Assembly: GCA_026400835.1 (NCBI GenBank)
Contig: JAPLOA010000055.1
Coordinates: forward strand, 124,001-188,000
DNA from: Planctomycetales bacterium
Lineage (GTDB): Bacteria > Planctomycetota > Planctomycetia > Planctomycetales > Planctomycetaceae
Length of the DNA stretch: 64,000 nucleotides
Reading direction: 5' to 3'
Positions 44,975 through 53,500 of the stretch are shown here, one piece after another. The notes under the pieces are model-generated. The model worked only from the letters and a program-made list of their open reading frames with translations, ran no database searches and was not told the origin of the DNA. Position 1 is the stretch's first letter. Every line of letters starts with the position of its first letter. The position numbers were made by a program, and so were the translations under genes.

Positions 44975-45613
44975 GTGTCGACCATTGAAAAAGCTGAGCG
45001 GCTGAAGAAAGAACTGACGGACAAGTGGGTTGTGGTAGCCAACGCACCGGAACTCAAGCGGTTTGCGAATTTGACCGGAAAAGTGAAAACGGTCAACATG
45101 AACTGCCGAGCGCTCGTGGAGTTCGATGGGCCGGTTGATGTCGGTTGGTACGACATTGATACGACTTACCTCACGGTCGTTGAAGGGCCAAAGCCGAAGA
45201 AGGCCGAAGCTCACGGAGAAGCGAAGCCTGCTGCCAAAGCCGCAGCTCCCGCGGTTGCGAAGCCGGCCGCTGCCGGTGGCGGTTCTCCGCTCGACAAGAT
45301 TCGTGCGGCCAGTGCCAAGCCAGCCGAAGCAGCGGCACCCACTCCTGCAGCAGGAGGATCACCTTTAGACAAGATCCGCGCTGCTTCAGCGAAGCCTGCT
45401 GCCGCTCCTGCTGCCGGTGGTTCAGCATTGGACAAGATTCGTGCGGCCGCAGCGAAGCCTGCTGCAGCGTCAGCCCCTGCTGCTGAAGCACCAGAGGCTG
45501 CTCCCGTGGAAGAAGCCGCGAAGCCAGCCGCGGCGGCCCCGAAAGCCGCAGTGCCCATGACGGGTTCTCCGCTTGATCGTATTCGTGCTGCGGGTGCTGC
45601 GAAGAAAGAATAG
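44975..45613 (+). CDS. Ala/Pro-rich protein with four SPLDKIRAA-type motifs and an SH3-like N-terminal domain
   Basis: 212 residues. Residues ~10-70 form a compact beta-rich domain (DKWVVVANAPELKRFANLTG, then VKTVNMNCRALVEFDG, GWYDID), resembling small SH3/KOW-like barrels, but no family is recognised. The rest is an Ala/Pro/Lys linker carrying the motif S-P/A-L-D-K/R-I-R-A-A at residues 104, 129, 150 and 198. The motifs are short amphipathic helices separated by flexible linkers, a layout used by scaffold proteins with multiple docking sites. Codon use fits the neighbours. Function unknown; a cytoplasmic scaffold or ribosome-associated role is only inference. Confidence 0.8.
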   Translation: MSTIEKAERLKKELTDKWVVVANAPELKRFANLTGKVKTVNMNCRALVEFDGPVDVGWYDIDTTYLTVVEGPKPKKAEAHGEAKPAAKAAAPAVAKPAAAGGGSPLDKIRAASAKPAEAAAPTPAAGGSPLDKIRAASAKPAAAPAAGGSALDKIRAAAAKPAAASAPAAEAPEAAPVEEAAKPAAAAPKAAVPMTGSPLDRIRAAGAAKKE

Positions 45614-45710
45614 TCGAGACACTTTCGACGAACCTGAATCGGTGGTGGGAAGTTCGGGTATCGCGCCGGTTTCGAGGGGCAGTTGTTGCGATGTCAGGAG
45701 TTCACTTGAG

Positions 45711-45770
45711 TGTCGGATGGGCATTCTTATCCGTTGCAGGATAGTCGGATAAGAATGTCCGGTCTACGCT
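45711..45770. repeat. Family D palindromic repeat, copy 2
   Basis: TCGGATGGGCATTCTTATCC pairs with CGGATAAGAATGTCCGGTCT around a ~15 bp loop. Compared with the copy at 23658, both stem sides carry compensating changes (GCC to ATCC and GGAC to GGAT), consistent with selection for the hairpin or with independent spread. Confidence 0.85.
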
Positions 45771-45876
45771 TTAGTTCTGGTGACGCACCAGTGCGCTGTT
45801 GAATTTGCCCTGCCGCTGTAGTCAGTTGCGTCAGCAAAGATGTAAGCCCGCCTATCAGAACGCGAGTGGTCACTCC

Positions 45877-47013
45877 ATGACGTTACCTGCCGAGAACTTT
45901 TCTGACTCGCTGCTGTTGAAATCCATCGAGCCGGTTTTGCCTGTCAATCGAAGTCCGGGCATCGGCTGTATCGGAGCGGGTTTCATCATGGCGGATTGCC
46001 AGTTGGTTGCCTATCGCCAGCATGGACTCAATCCGGTTGCGATCACTTCACGAACTCGCGCGACGGCCGAGAAAGTTGCTGCTCGTCATGAAATCAAGGC
46101 CGTCTGTGATTCAGTAGAGGCGATCGTCAGCCATCCGGAAGTGGAAGTCCTTGATATTGCGGTTCCGCCGGATTGTCAGCTGGATGTCATCCGCCGAGCA
46201 CTCACATCATCGGATCGTCTGCGCGGGATTCTGGCTCAGAAACCGCTCGGAGTGGACTATCGCGAAGCTCTGGAAATTGTGCGGATGTGTGAAGACGCCG
46301 GAGTCGTTCTGGCGGTCAATCAAAACATGCGTTTTGATCAGTCAGTCCGAGCCTGTCGAACTCTGCTGGATCATGAGGTCCTGGGTAAGCCAGTCCTGGC
46401 CACGATTGATATGCGAGCGATCCCGCATTGGATGCCGTGGCAGGAGCGGCAGGGGTGGGTCACTTTGCGGATCATGAGCATTCATCACATGGATACTTTG
46501 CGATACTGGCTGGGTGAGCCTGATCGCATCTTTGCCAGCATTGCGCCGGATCCTCGCACATCGCAGAAGTTCGAGCATGAAGATGGTATCGCCCTCTACA
46601 TTCTGGAGTTTCCTGATGATGTTCGAGCATCCTCATGGGACGACGTTTGGGCCGGCCCGGCCCGCGAAGGCTGTGCGGCTGATATTGGAATTCGCTGGCG
46701 TGTCGAAGGCACCGAAGGGATTGCTCGTGGCACCGTCGGCTGGCCCTCGTATCCGGAGCGAACTCCCAGCACGCTTGAGTATTCTACTCGTAAAGATCAG
46801 GGGCGATGGCATTCACCGAAGTGGGACCACGTTTGGTTCCCTGACGCATTCATCGGCCCGATGGCGGAACTTCTGTGTGCTCTCGAAGAAGATCGGGAAC
46901 CGACCATATCGGGAAGACAAAATCTTCCCACGATGGCGCTCGTTGACGCCGCGTATCGCTCGGCCGAAGAGCATCGAGCCATCAATCCTCGCGAGATCAT
47001 GGACGAAGTTTGA
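45877..47013 (+). CDS. Gfo/Idh/MocA family oxidoreductase
   Basis: 378 residues from the ATG at 45877; a longer frame from a TTG at 45799 has no support. N-terminal Rossmann motif [18 protein letters not shown], the cofactor-domain motif AQKPLGVDY (~117-125, EKP-like) and the C-terminal alpha/beta domain with [20 protein letters not shown] typical of sugar dehydrogenases of the family. It should oxidise or reduce a sugar or inositol derivative with NAD(P). Substrate not predictable. Numerous paralogs are normal in planctomycetes. Confidence 0.9.
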   Translation: MTLPAENFSDSLLLKSIEPVLPVNRSPGIGCIGAGFIMADCQLVAYRQHGLNPVAITSRTRATAEKVAARHEIKAVCDSVEAIVSHPEVEVLDIAVPPDCQLDVIRRALTSSDRLRGILAQKPLGVDYREALEIVRMCEDAGVVLAVNQNMRFDQSVRACRTLLDHEVLGKPVLATIDMRAIPHWMPWQERQGWVTLRIMSIHHMDTLRYWLGEPDRIFASIAPDPRTSQKFEHEDGIALYILEFPDDVRASSWDDVWAGPAREGCAADIGIRWRVEGTEGIARGTVGWPSYPERTPSTLEYSTRKDQGRWHSPKWDHVWFPDAFIGPMAELLCALEEDREPTISGRQNLPTMALVDAAYRSAEEHRAINPREIMDEV

Positions 47014-47182
47014 CGGTCACGTGACTAGTCAGTTTTAGCTGAAGTTGTCTTAAAGCTGACGCCCCGCACATCGGTCGGAAAACCGGGCTGGCATTGTGTA
47101 GCGCCCCGTTATGATTTCGTTGCCGTATGTGATTGACTCAGATTTAACGTCGACGTTTCCGACATCCAAAGCGAGACCCGAC

Positions 47183-47431
47183 ATGATTGCAATCTCCGAA
47201 TGGCTGCCATCGCTCGCCGCGAGCCTGACCTTTCTGGCGTTGGGGCTGTGCAAAGTTTACGGCTGGCGCAAGGGAGGCGTCGGTGGAGGCGGAAAGCCCG
47301 CGGTTTGCCGACTTCAGGGACGCTGTCCCGGTTGGAGCAAAGAGTTCAGCTTCGGCTTTATGATTTTCCTGCTGTGCATCGAACTTCTGAATCCTGGATT
47401 GTTCTTCTTCGTACTGTCGAAACATGGATGA
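47183..47431 (+). CDS. Small conserved membrane protein
   Basis: 82 residues from the ATG at 47183. Two hydrophobic segments (~8-26 and ~57-78) flank a Gly/Cys-containing loop with GGVGGGGKPAVCRLQGRCPG. The loop has two Cys residues spaced by six and looks conserved rather than random. No family name is known to me. The opposite-strand frame here has low-complexity, less protein-like composition. It ends 29 bp before the convergent membrane protein gene. Confidence 0.55.
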   Translation: MIAISEWLPSLAASLTFLALGLCKVYGWRKGGVGGGGKPAVCRLQGRCPGWSKEFSFGFMIFLLCIELLNPGLFFFVLSKHG

Positions 47432-47460
47432 TTTGAAATAATCGGACGTCTCGGCTGGGC

Positions 47461-47787
47461 TCAGCTGCCGAGCGGTCGATTCCACAGAGTCAGATGCGCA
47501 ATGACAGACATAATCCAGCACACGACGAAGAAGACCGGCAGCCATGCCATGATGCGAATCCTGCGTGACAGCGCAGCAGCCTTCGGTGAATCATCGGACG
47601 CAGTCTGCTCTGCAAGAGCTTCCCAACTGCTGACCCACCACAACGCGCTGACCACCAGACCAATTGCAGAAACCGCAGCGCGATGAGGATTCGTGTCAGC
47701 CGTCCCCAACGCTGCGACCAGAAAACTGCTGGGGACCATAAAGACTTCTGTCACCTTAAGAAGATCCGGATTCCATGAACTGCTCAT
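47461..47787 (-). CDS. Small membrane protein, unknown function
   Basis: 108 residues with two or three membrane helices: ~14-30 (VFMVPSSFLVAALG), ~38-56 (VSAIGLVVSALWWVSSW) and ~82-102 (WLPVFFVVCWIMSVIAHLTL). The middle loop is charged. No domain is recognised. It could form a unit with the convergent small membrane protein only by position; no functional link is shown. Confidence 0.6.
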   Translation of the reverse strand: MSSSWNPDLLKVTEVFMVPSSFLVAALGTADTNPHRAAVSAIGLVVSALWWVSSWEALAEQTASDDSPKAAALSRRIRIMAWLPVFFVVCWIMSVIAHLTLWNRPLGS

Positions 47788-47920
47788 AGGAGCCTTTGGA
47801 GAAAGTAGTTTGGTATCAATTCATCAGGCGCGGATGATATCGCAGAGTCACTGGTTTGAACGGAAAAAATATCCGAAGAAACATCTCGACCAGATGCACT
47901 CAAATCACAGGCAGAAAGCT

Positions 47921-49003
47921 TCAAAGCATGATCGGTGTCTTCCCGGTACGCCCTGGAATCTCCTGCACATAACGTGGCACCGCGTAGCCGGGAAGGCGTG
48001 ACGCCAGTTCACGCAGAAGTTCGACACCACGCGACTTCGCCACTTCAAAGTGCGCTGTTCCGCTGACTTGATCCAGTTGATGCAGGTAGTATGGCATGAC
48101 GCCGATATTGACCAGTCGTCGACTGAGAGCTTCCAGAGCGTCGACCGAATCGTTGACTCCAGCCAGCAGCACCGACTGGTTGAGAACAGGGACGCCACTG
48201 CGGACCAGCTCCCGCAGAACGACTTCGCAGTCGTCCGCGATTTCGTTGGCGTGGTTCGCATGCACGACAATAATCGGCTGCGATCGCAATCCCTTCAACA
48301 GCTTCAAAAGGTCAGTTGTGATTCGCGACGGCAGTACGACAGGGAGTCGGGTGTGGAAGCGAATCCGTTCGATGTGCGGAACAGCGTCAATCGCCGAGCA
48401 CAGAGCCTGAAGCCGTTGATCGCTTAGCATCCATGGATCGCCGCCACTGAAGATGACTTCGGTGATCGATGTGTCGGAAGCAATCTCTGAAATCGCGGGC
48501 TGCCAGTCATCAAGCCGACGCGGTTCGGCTTCGTAAGGGTATTCTTTGCGAAAGCAATAGCGACAATGCACCGCACAGGCACTGGCAGCGATCAGGAGAA
48601 CTCGCCCTTCGTACTTTTGAATCAGGCCGTCGGTGCGACGGGCGGCGAGATCACCGACGGCATCGGAAACGAATCCATCGACGATCGCAGCTTCGGCGGC
48701 TAATGGCAGAACCTGGCGGAGAAGCGGGTCAGAGGCGTCCCCGGGCCGCATCCGCTTCAGGAAATTCTCCGGCACGAGAACCGGGAATCTTCGCAGATAT
48801 TCAGCGTTCTGGTCAGAAATCCCCAGCCGAGCCATCGCGGTTTTCAGCGACTCGTGCGGCAGAGCCAGCCCGAGTTGCCGCAACAGTTCGTCGGCCGAGC
48901 GGACAGCCCTCGCCAGTTCGCGCTGCCATGATCCGCCCGCAGAGGCGTCAGATGAGGCCTCAAAGTCGGAATCTGTTGTGATTGGGTCTGGAAGGGGCAG
49001 CAT
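47921..49003 (-). CDS. epmB: EF-P beta-lysylation protein EpmB (radical SAM lysine 2,3-aminomutase family)
   Basis: 360 residues. Radical SAM motif CRYCFRKEYP (Cys at ~147, 151 and 154 region), SGGDPWMLSD, GVPVLNQSVLLAGVND, and the PYYLHQLDQVSGTAHFEV segment shared by KamA and EpmB. Size and lack of the long KamA extensions favour EpmB, which turns (S)-alpha-lysine into beta-lysine for attachment to EF-P. It lies divergently 149 bp from efp, which supports the call. No EpmA (the ligase) is seen in this window. Confidence 0.87.
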   Translation of the reverse strand: MLPLPDPITTDSDFEASSDASAGGSWQRELARAVRSADELLRQLGLALPHESLKTAMARLGISDQNAEYLRRFPVLVPENFLKRMRPGDASDPLLRQVLPLAAEAAIVDGFVSDAVGDLAARRTDGLIQKYEGRVLLIAASACAVHCRYCFRKEYPYEAEPRRLDDWQPAISEIASDTSITEVIFSGGDPWMLSDQRLQALCSAIDAVPHIERIRFHTRLPVVLPSRITTDLLKLLKGLRSQPIIVVHANHANEIADDCEVVLRELVRSGVPVLNQSVLLAGVNDSVDALEALSRRLVNIGVMPYYLHQLDQVSGTAHFEVAKSRGVELLRELASRLPGYAVPRYVQEIPGRTGKTPIML

Positions 49004-49152
49004 TCAGGATTCACTCGGACACAGGGTTCTGATAACGTACGCGGCCAATTTTCAGGGTTTCCTTTAGGGTCACGGTGTGACAGGAACCCCGGCTACTCGG
49101 CTGTTCTGCCAAGTAACGACCAGAAGATAACAGACTCAGAGAAACGACTCCA

Positions 49153-49719
49153 ATGGGCACCATCAACGCGGGTGAATTCAAAAAGGGAATTAAGGTAATC
49201 ATAGACGGCGAACCCTACGAAATGCTCGAAAGCTTTTTCGTAAAGCCTGGCAAGGGGCAAGCTCTGTACCGCACCAAGCTTCGTAATCTGCTCAAAGGAT
49301 CTCAGTACGAAAAGACCTACCGCAGCGGCGATGCTCTGGAAGCTGCGGACGTGCATCGCAACGACGGAGTTTATTCTTACCGCGACGGCGACAATTACGT
49401 CTTCATGGATAACTCAAATTTTGAACAACACAGCCTGGCCGCGGAAGTCGTGAAGGACGACATGCGCTGGCTGATGGAAGGTGCAACCGTTGGTCTGCTG
49501 TACTGGAACGGTCAGTTGATCAGCATGAGTCCTCCGCAGCAGGTCATTCTGAAGGTGACTTATACAGAGCCGGCTGTTCGGGGTAACACTGCCACCAACG
49601 TTACCAAGCCGGCCACCGTTGAAACGGGCGCTGAAATTCAGGTGCCTTCGTTTATTAAAGAAGGTGATAACGTCAAGATCGACACCGAAAGCGGCCAGTA
49701 TATGGAACGCATTCAGTAG
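49153..49719 (+). CDS. efp: Translation elongation factor P
   Basis: 188 residues, the family length. The modified loop FFVKPGKGQA carries Lys34, the residue that receives beta-lysine in EpmA/EpmB bacteria. Three beta-barrel domains follow, ending in the FIKEGDNVKIDTESGQYMER motif. EF-P relieves ribosome stalling at polyproline. Several proteins in this window have long Pro-rich linkers. The divergent epmB gene fits the modification pathway. Confidence 0.97.
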   Translation: MGTINAGEFKKGIKVIIDGEPYEMLESFFVKPGKGQALYRTKLRNLLKGSQYEKTYRSGDALEAADVHRNDGVYSYRDGDNYVFMDNSNFEQHSLAAEVVKDDMRWLMEGATVGLLYWNGQLISMSPPQQVILKVTYTEPAVRGNTATNVTKPATVETGAEIQVPSFIKEGDNVKIDTESGQYMERIQ

Positions 49720-49738
49720 TTGAGTTGTTTAGAAATCT

Positions 49739-49812
49739 CAGGCGAGCGGCAGGGCGTTAGCCCTCCGAGTGAGTTCTGCTGCTCGGAACGCTGACGTCCT
49801 GCTGCTCGCCTG
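49739..49812. repeat. Inverted repeat after efp (family G)
   Basis: CAGGCGAGCGGCAGGGCGTT at 49739-49758 pairs with the mirrored GACGTCCTGCTGCTCGCCTG at 49793-49812 around a ~30 bp loop. It may act as the efp transcript end, but there is no T-run. The GGCGAGCGG.GGGCGTTAGCCC form resembles dispersed repeats known to me from other planctomycetes. Confidence 0.75.
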
Positions 49813-49846
49813 ATGTCACAAGTCCTCAGAATCCATTGATTGTCAA

Positions 49847-51442
49847 ATGTCAGAGAATCCTCAACATAACGGACGACTTTATATCGAAACTGTTGGCTGC
49901 CAGATGAACATGCTGGACAGCGAACTGGTCGTTGCCGCGTTGCGCAAAGATGGTTACGAACTGACGGACAATCCCAAAGAAGCCGACACGATTCTGTTCA
50001 ATACCTGCAGCGTGCGTGAACACGCGGAGCACAAGATCTACAGTGCTCTGGGCCGCCTGAAGTTCAGCAAGCGAACTCGGCCGCAGAAGGTGATTGGCGT
50101 AATGGGCTGCATGGCCCAGAAGGATCAGGATCTGATCTTTCAGAAAGCTCCGCACGTCGATCTTGTCGTGGGAACCGGACAATTGGCTGAGATTCCACGT
50201 CTGATTCGGGAAACTCGTGATTCGGCCGAACGAACTCAGGTAAAGGCCGTCAGTCTGGGACGTCGTGAAGGCTCTCGTGAAGAAGTCTCTGACAGCTTCC
50301 AAAGCTACGATCCGCTTCGCGACCCTGAAATGCGACCAACGCCATTTCAGGCTTTCGTTCGAATCATGATTGGCTGCGATAAATTCTGTACCTACTGCGT
50401 GGTCCCGGCGACTCGCGGTCCGGAACAGAGCCGTCCACCGGCACACATCGTCCGCGAAGCTCATGTGCTGGCGGGTCAGGGTGTGAAGGAAATCACGCTG
50501 CTCGGGCAAACGGTCAACAGCTACAAGTACACGGAAGACGGTCGTCTGGTGCGACTGTCAGATTTACTGAGCCAGTTGAGTGACGTTTCGGGGATCGAGC
50601 GAATTCGGTTCATCACCAATTTTCCTCGCGACATGACAGACGATTTGCTGCAGGCAGTGCGTGATCTTCCGAAGGTCATGAAATACCTTCATGTGCCGCT
50701 CCAGTCTGGTTGCAATGATGTTCTCAAGCGCATGAAGCGTGGCTACACGGTGGAAGAATACCGTGACATGATGCACCGCATTCGGGAGTATGTTCCGGGC
50801 TGCTCCGTATCCAGCGACTTTATTGTCGGGTTCTGCGGCGAGAGCGAAGAGTCGTTTCAGAAGAGCATGGATCTGATTCGTGAATGCCGATTCAAGAACA
50901 GCTTCATCTTTAAGTACAGTAAACGCGAGGGGACGAGGGCGTTTGACCTGTTCGAAGATGATATTCCGGATGAGGTGAAACGCCGCCGCAACAACGAGAT
51001 GCTCGATCTGCAGAATGCAATCAGCGAAGAGGACAACGCCGAATTCATTGGTCGCCGTGTGTCCGTCCTTGTCGAAGGTCCCAGCAAGTCAGCGGCTAAG
51101 CGGGCTGCTCGCGAGAGTCAGCCATCTGAGCTGGTGTCGCTTTTGCCGATCGCCGGACAAAGCACTCCTGCCCACCATGAACATGATCATGGGCACGATC
51201 ATCATCACGATGAAGAGCCAGAGACCATTCAGCATGCGTCCGCCGAGGCCGCTCGTCTGGCCATGCAACTGACGGGTCGATCGGAATGCGACAGAATCGT
51301 AGTTTTCGATGGCAATCCGCGGTTGATTGGGACTCGCGCGGAGATCGAGATTCACGATTGTACCAGTACGACTCTGATGGGGTCGATTGTCACACGAGAA
51401 GTTCAGCATGGCTGCGACCTTCTGTTGCCAATTCTGGGCTGA
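49847..51442 (+). CDS. miaB: tRNA-2-methylthio-N6-isopentenyladenosine synthase MiaB with a His-rich insertion
   Basis: 531 residues. N-terminal UPF0004 domain with three cluster Cys (ETVGCQMN, FNTCSVRE, GCMAQKDQD), radical SAM motif CDKFCTYCVVP, and a C-terminal TRAM domain. MiaB adds a methylthio group to i6A37 of tRNAs. The TRAM domain is split by ~60 residues (about 414-473) between VLVEGPSK and LTGRSECDRIVVF; this insertion contains HHEHDHGHDHHHDEEPE (~443-460). The rest fits MiaB rather than MtaB or RimO. It follows efp by 127 bp and may be transcribed separately. Confidence 0.93.
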   Translation: MSENPQHNGRLYIETVGCQMNMLDSELVVAALRKDGYELTDNPKEADTILFNTCSVREHAEHKIYSALGRLKFSKRTRPQKVIGVMGCMAQKDQDLIFQKAPHVDLVVGTGQLAEIPRLIRETRDSAERTQVKAVSLGRREGSREEVSDSFQSYDPLRDPEMRPTPFQAFVRIMIGCDKFCTYCVVPATRGPEQSRPPAHIVREAHVLAGQGVKEITLLGQTVNSYKYTEDGRLVRLSDLLSQLSDVSGIERIRFITNFPRDMTDDLLQAVRDLPKVMKYLHVPLQSGCNDVLKRMKRGYTVEEYRDMMHRIREYVPGCSVSSDFIVGFCGESEESFQKSMDLIRECRFKNSFIFKYSKREGTRAFDLFEDDIPDEVKRRRNNEMLDLQNAISEEDNAEFIGRRVSVLVEGPSKSAAKRAARESQPSELVSLLPIAGQSTPAHHEHDHGHDHHHDEEPETIQHASAEAARLAMQLTGRSECDRIVVFDGNPRLIGTRAEIEIHDCTSTTLMGSIVTREVQHGCDLLLPILG

Positions 51443-51449
51443 GAAAAAA

Positions 51450-51523
51450 AACGGCATTGCGTCCTGAGCTTCCGCGAAGGAGGGTCGGTGCCTCGCTGAT
51501 TTTCAGGAATTCGCAACGCCGTT
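51450..51523 (-). terminator. Probable terminator between convergent genes
   Basis: AACGGCATTGCG (51450-51461) pairs with CGCAACGCCGTT (51512-51523). Read leftward the stem is followed by a run of eight T, so it can end transcription coming from the TerB-like gene; the stem may also serve miaB. The loop is long (~50 nt). Confidence 0.6.
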
Positions 51524-51554
51524 GTGTACGACCAGCGTTTCTTGAGCAGCGTCG

Positions 51555-52121
51555 CTATTCAATGAACGCCGCATTCAGTTCTTTGATAGCAGCCTGTTCA
51601 GCGCGGGACACTTTCAGGAAACCCAGCAGACCACCTGCGGACTCAGCGATTTTCCATGCTCGAACCACAGTGATCACCTGCAGAGAATTGAACATCTCCG
51701 GGGAAACGAACAACCGCACTGCAGCCACATAGTCTTTCCATGTTTTGATCAGATGGACATCCGGACGACGTGTCAGCCAGCCCTTGAGAACTTCATAACC
51801 AGGCGAATCCGCGAGGATTCCATCCTGCGCTGCGGCTTCCAGAATTGCCAGTCGTTCGGCCCGTTCAATGTGGCCGTTCGACCATGCTACGTGAACAAGA
51901 GGGACCAGCATCAGGACATGTAACGAGTCGGCTCGGACACCGCAGTTAATCAGCTCCGTCAGGAGTTGCTGATCAGAGATATGAGTTGCTTCTCGAATGG
52001 CTTCCAGTTCAGCATGTTTCGCTGATTCCGCCCTCGCGGCTTCGATCAGACGTCGATCCGTTTCGTAGGCATAACTTTGTTCGAGCAGAGCACCGCGTTT
52101 AGACAGACCATCACCGAACAT
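51555..52121 (-). CDS. TerB-like helical protein
   Basis: 188 residues from the ATG at 52121, chosen over a GTG at 52127 because AGGAG has better spacing to it. All-helical; residues ~70-135 (LVPLVHVAWSNGHIERAERL, AILEAAAQDGI) resemble the TerB/DjlA-like metal-binding fold found in tellurite-resistance and other stress proteins. The acidic residue and the ERAER segment are the usual positions. No signal peptide. Function in this organism is unknown; no other ter genes are near. Confidence 0.65.
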   Translation of the reverse strand: MFGDGLSKRGALLEQSYAYETDRRLIEAARAESAKHAELEAIREATHISDQQLLTELINCGVRADSLHVLMLVPLVHVAWSNGHIERAERLAILEAAAQDGILADSPGYEVLKGWLTRRPDVHLIKTWKDYVAAVRLFVSPEMFNSLQVITVVRAWKIAESAGGLLGFLKVSRAEQAAIKELNAAFIE

Positions 52122-52139
52122 ACTCACAATCTCCTCTGA

Positions 52140-53480
52140 AGTCGGGGCGGCCCTGCATGAAGGTCGCCATCATGAAACGAATCTGAGGGGAGAAGACAGG
52201 TGGGTCTGAACTGCGATGATTTCATAACGACTCATCGTGGTTCATTCTGCACCAGGAGCAGCGTGGCCATCCAGGCTCAGCAGCGCCTGACACGCTCAGG
52301 CGATGAGATATGTTTATGTCGAGCGATCCAAACCTGCTGACTTTTTCCGTGCTTCAGGAATCGAGATTCGGGCTGAACACATCGCGGTGCATGATGCATG
52401 TCACATTCACGGAATCGTAGGACTTTTTGGCGGTAGTGCTTCCCTGTAATTTGGAGATTTAGTTTCCGATGCTGGAACGCATCATGATGCCGCCACGCGA
52501 CATCATCATGCAGAGATTCCCGCAGATGGTCGAGTCCAGCCGCATCAGCAACGCAAGTCGAATGACCCACTGAACGGCGACAATATGAGTTTCGGAAGCG
52601 CAATTCCGTTGTATCACGAAGCCGAAGTGCAGTACTCGCCTCTTTCAACGAGGACTGGAGCTGGCCTTCCAATGGTGGTCATAGTCCTGGAGGACTTACA
52701 TGTCAGTTACAGTTGATTCCCTCTTTGAGCCGACCTCGAAGTTCTTTCATCACTTTGTCCGTTGTCAGTCGTTCCGGCAGTTGGTTCGTTTCATGAGTCA
52801 TAAGGTTGGATCGCTGAACCACCATCAGGACGAGATGAACGCAATTCACAAAGTGGATCTACGAGGCCTCTCAGTTCAACACGTCACGCTTCGAAAGGGA
52901 GCAACCTCCATCTTTACTTCGGGTGTTGAGAGAAACTCCGCTTCAAACTGCCGCCCAGAATAATCCCGCAAAAGATGGAGGGAAAACTTTCGAGGAAGGA
53001 CCAGGGGAATCACAGTGTTGATGAGTCGGGCTGGGGGGAGTTGGTCTGCTGTTGGCCGCTTTGTTTCTGTCCCGTGGGGAAAAGCGCTAATGGGGAGTAG
53101 TCCATCTGGCGTATGAAAATGAGTCGCCCGGACATCGCCGATTGTGCCGGGTTAGATTGTGGTCTTTCTTCGGGGTAACGCCACGAGGGAAGATGCTCCT
53201 GACCCGGACTCCAAAGGGCCGCCATCAGGTGACATCGCGCCGCTCGGCGAGAGTCCGCACGGTGCCAATTCACGTTCCGGGATATCCGGGCATCATCATA
53301 CAGGCCTGTCAGGATCAGCAAACCGCTGACAGTGACCGATTCACTCGGGAGCTGATGGGCACTCGTTTCTCGTACTTCGGCCGGTGGGAGCAACTCAATT
53401 TGACCTCCGCTACGCCCCGGAACTGAAAGATACGCTATCTGATTTAGTGTTAGCGGAGGTCATCGCAATCTGCAGGACCG
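52140..53480. other. Degraded region without intact genes
   Basis: About 1.3 kb with only short frames and no ribosome-binding sites that convince. Some pieces look like eroded coding DNA: plus-strand frame at ~53360-53490 reads FLVLRPVGATQFDLRYAPEL then KDTLSDLVLAEVIAICRTVL and stops just before the HD-GYP pseudogene; the minus strand at ~52740-52800 reads QLPERLTTDKVMKELRGRL. None could be assigned to a family. Confidence 0.5.
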
Positions 53481-53500
53481 TCCTTAACAGCGGATAACCA

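Noticed and set aside
47144-47545. 133-residue minus-strand frame
   Set aside because: Overlaps two better candidates (47183-47431 plus and 47461-47787 minus); its amino acid composition looks like a shadow.
52277-52672. 131-residue minus-strand frame in the degraded region
   Set aside because: No ribosome-binding site, His/Arg-rich translation typical of a non-coding strand, no recognisable motif.
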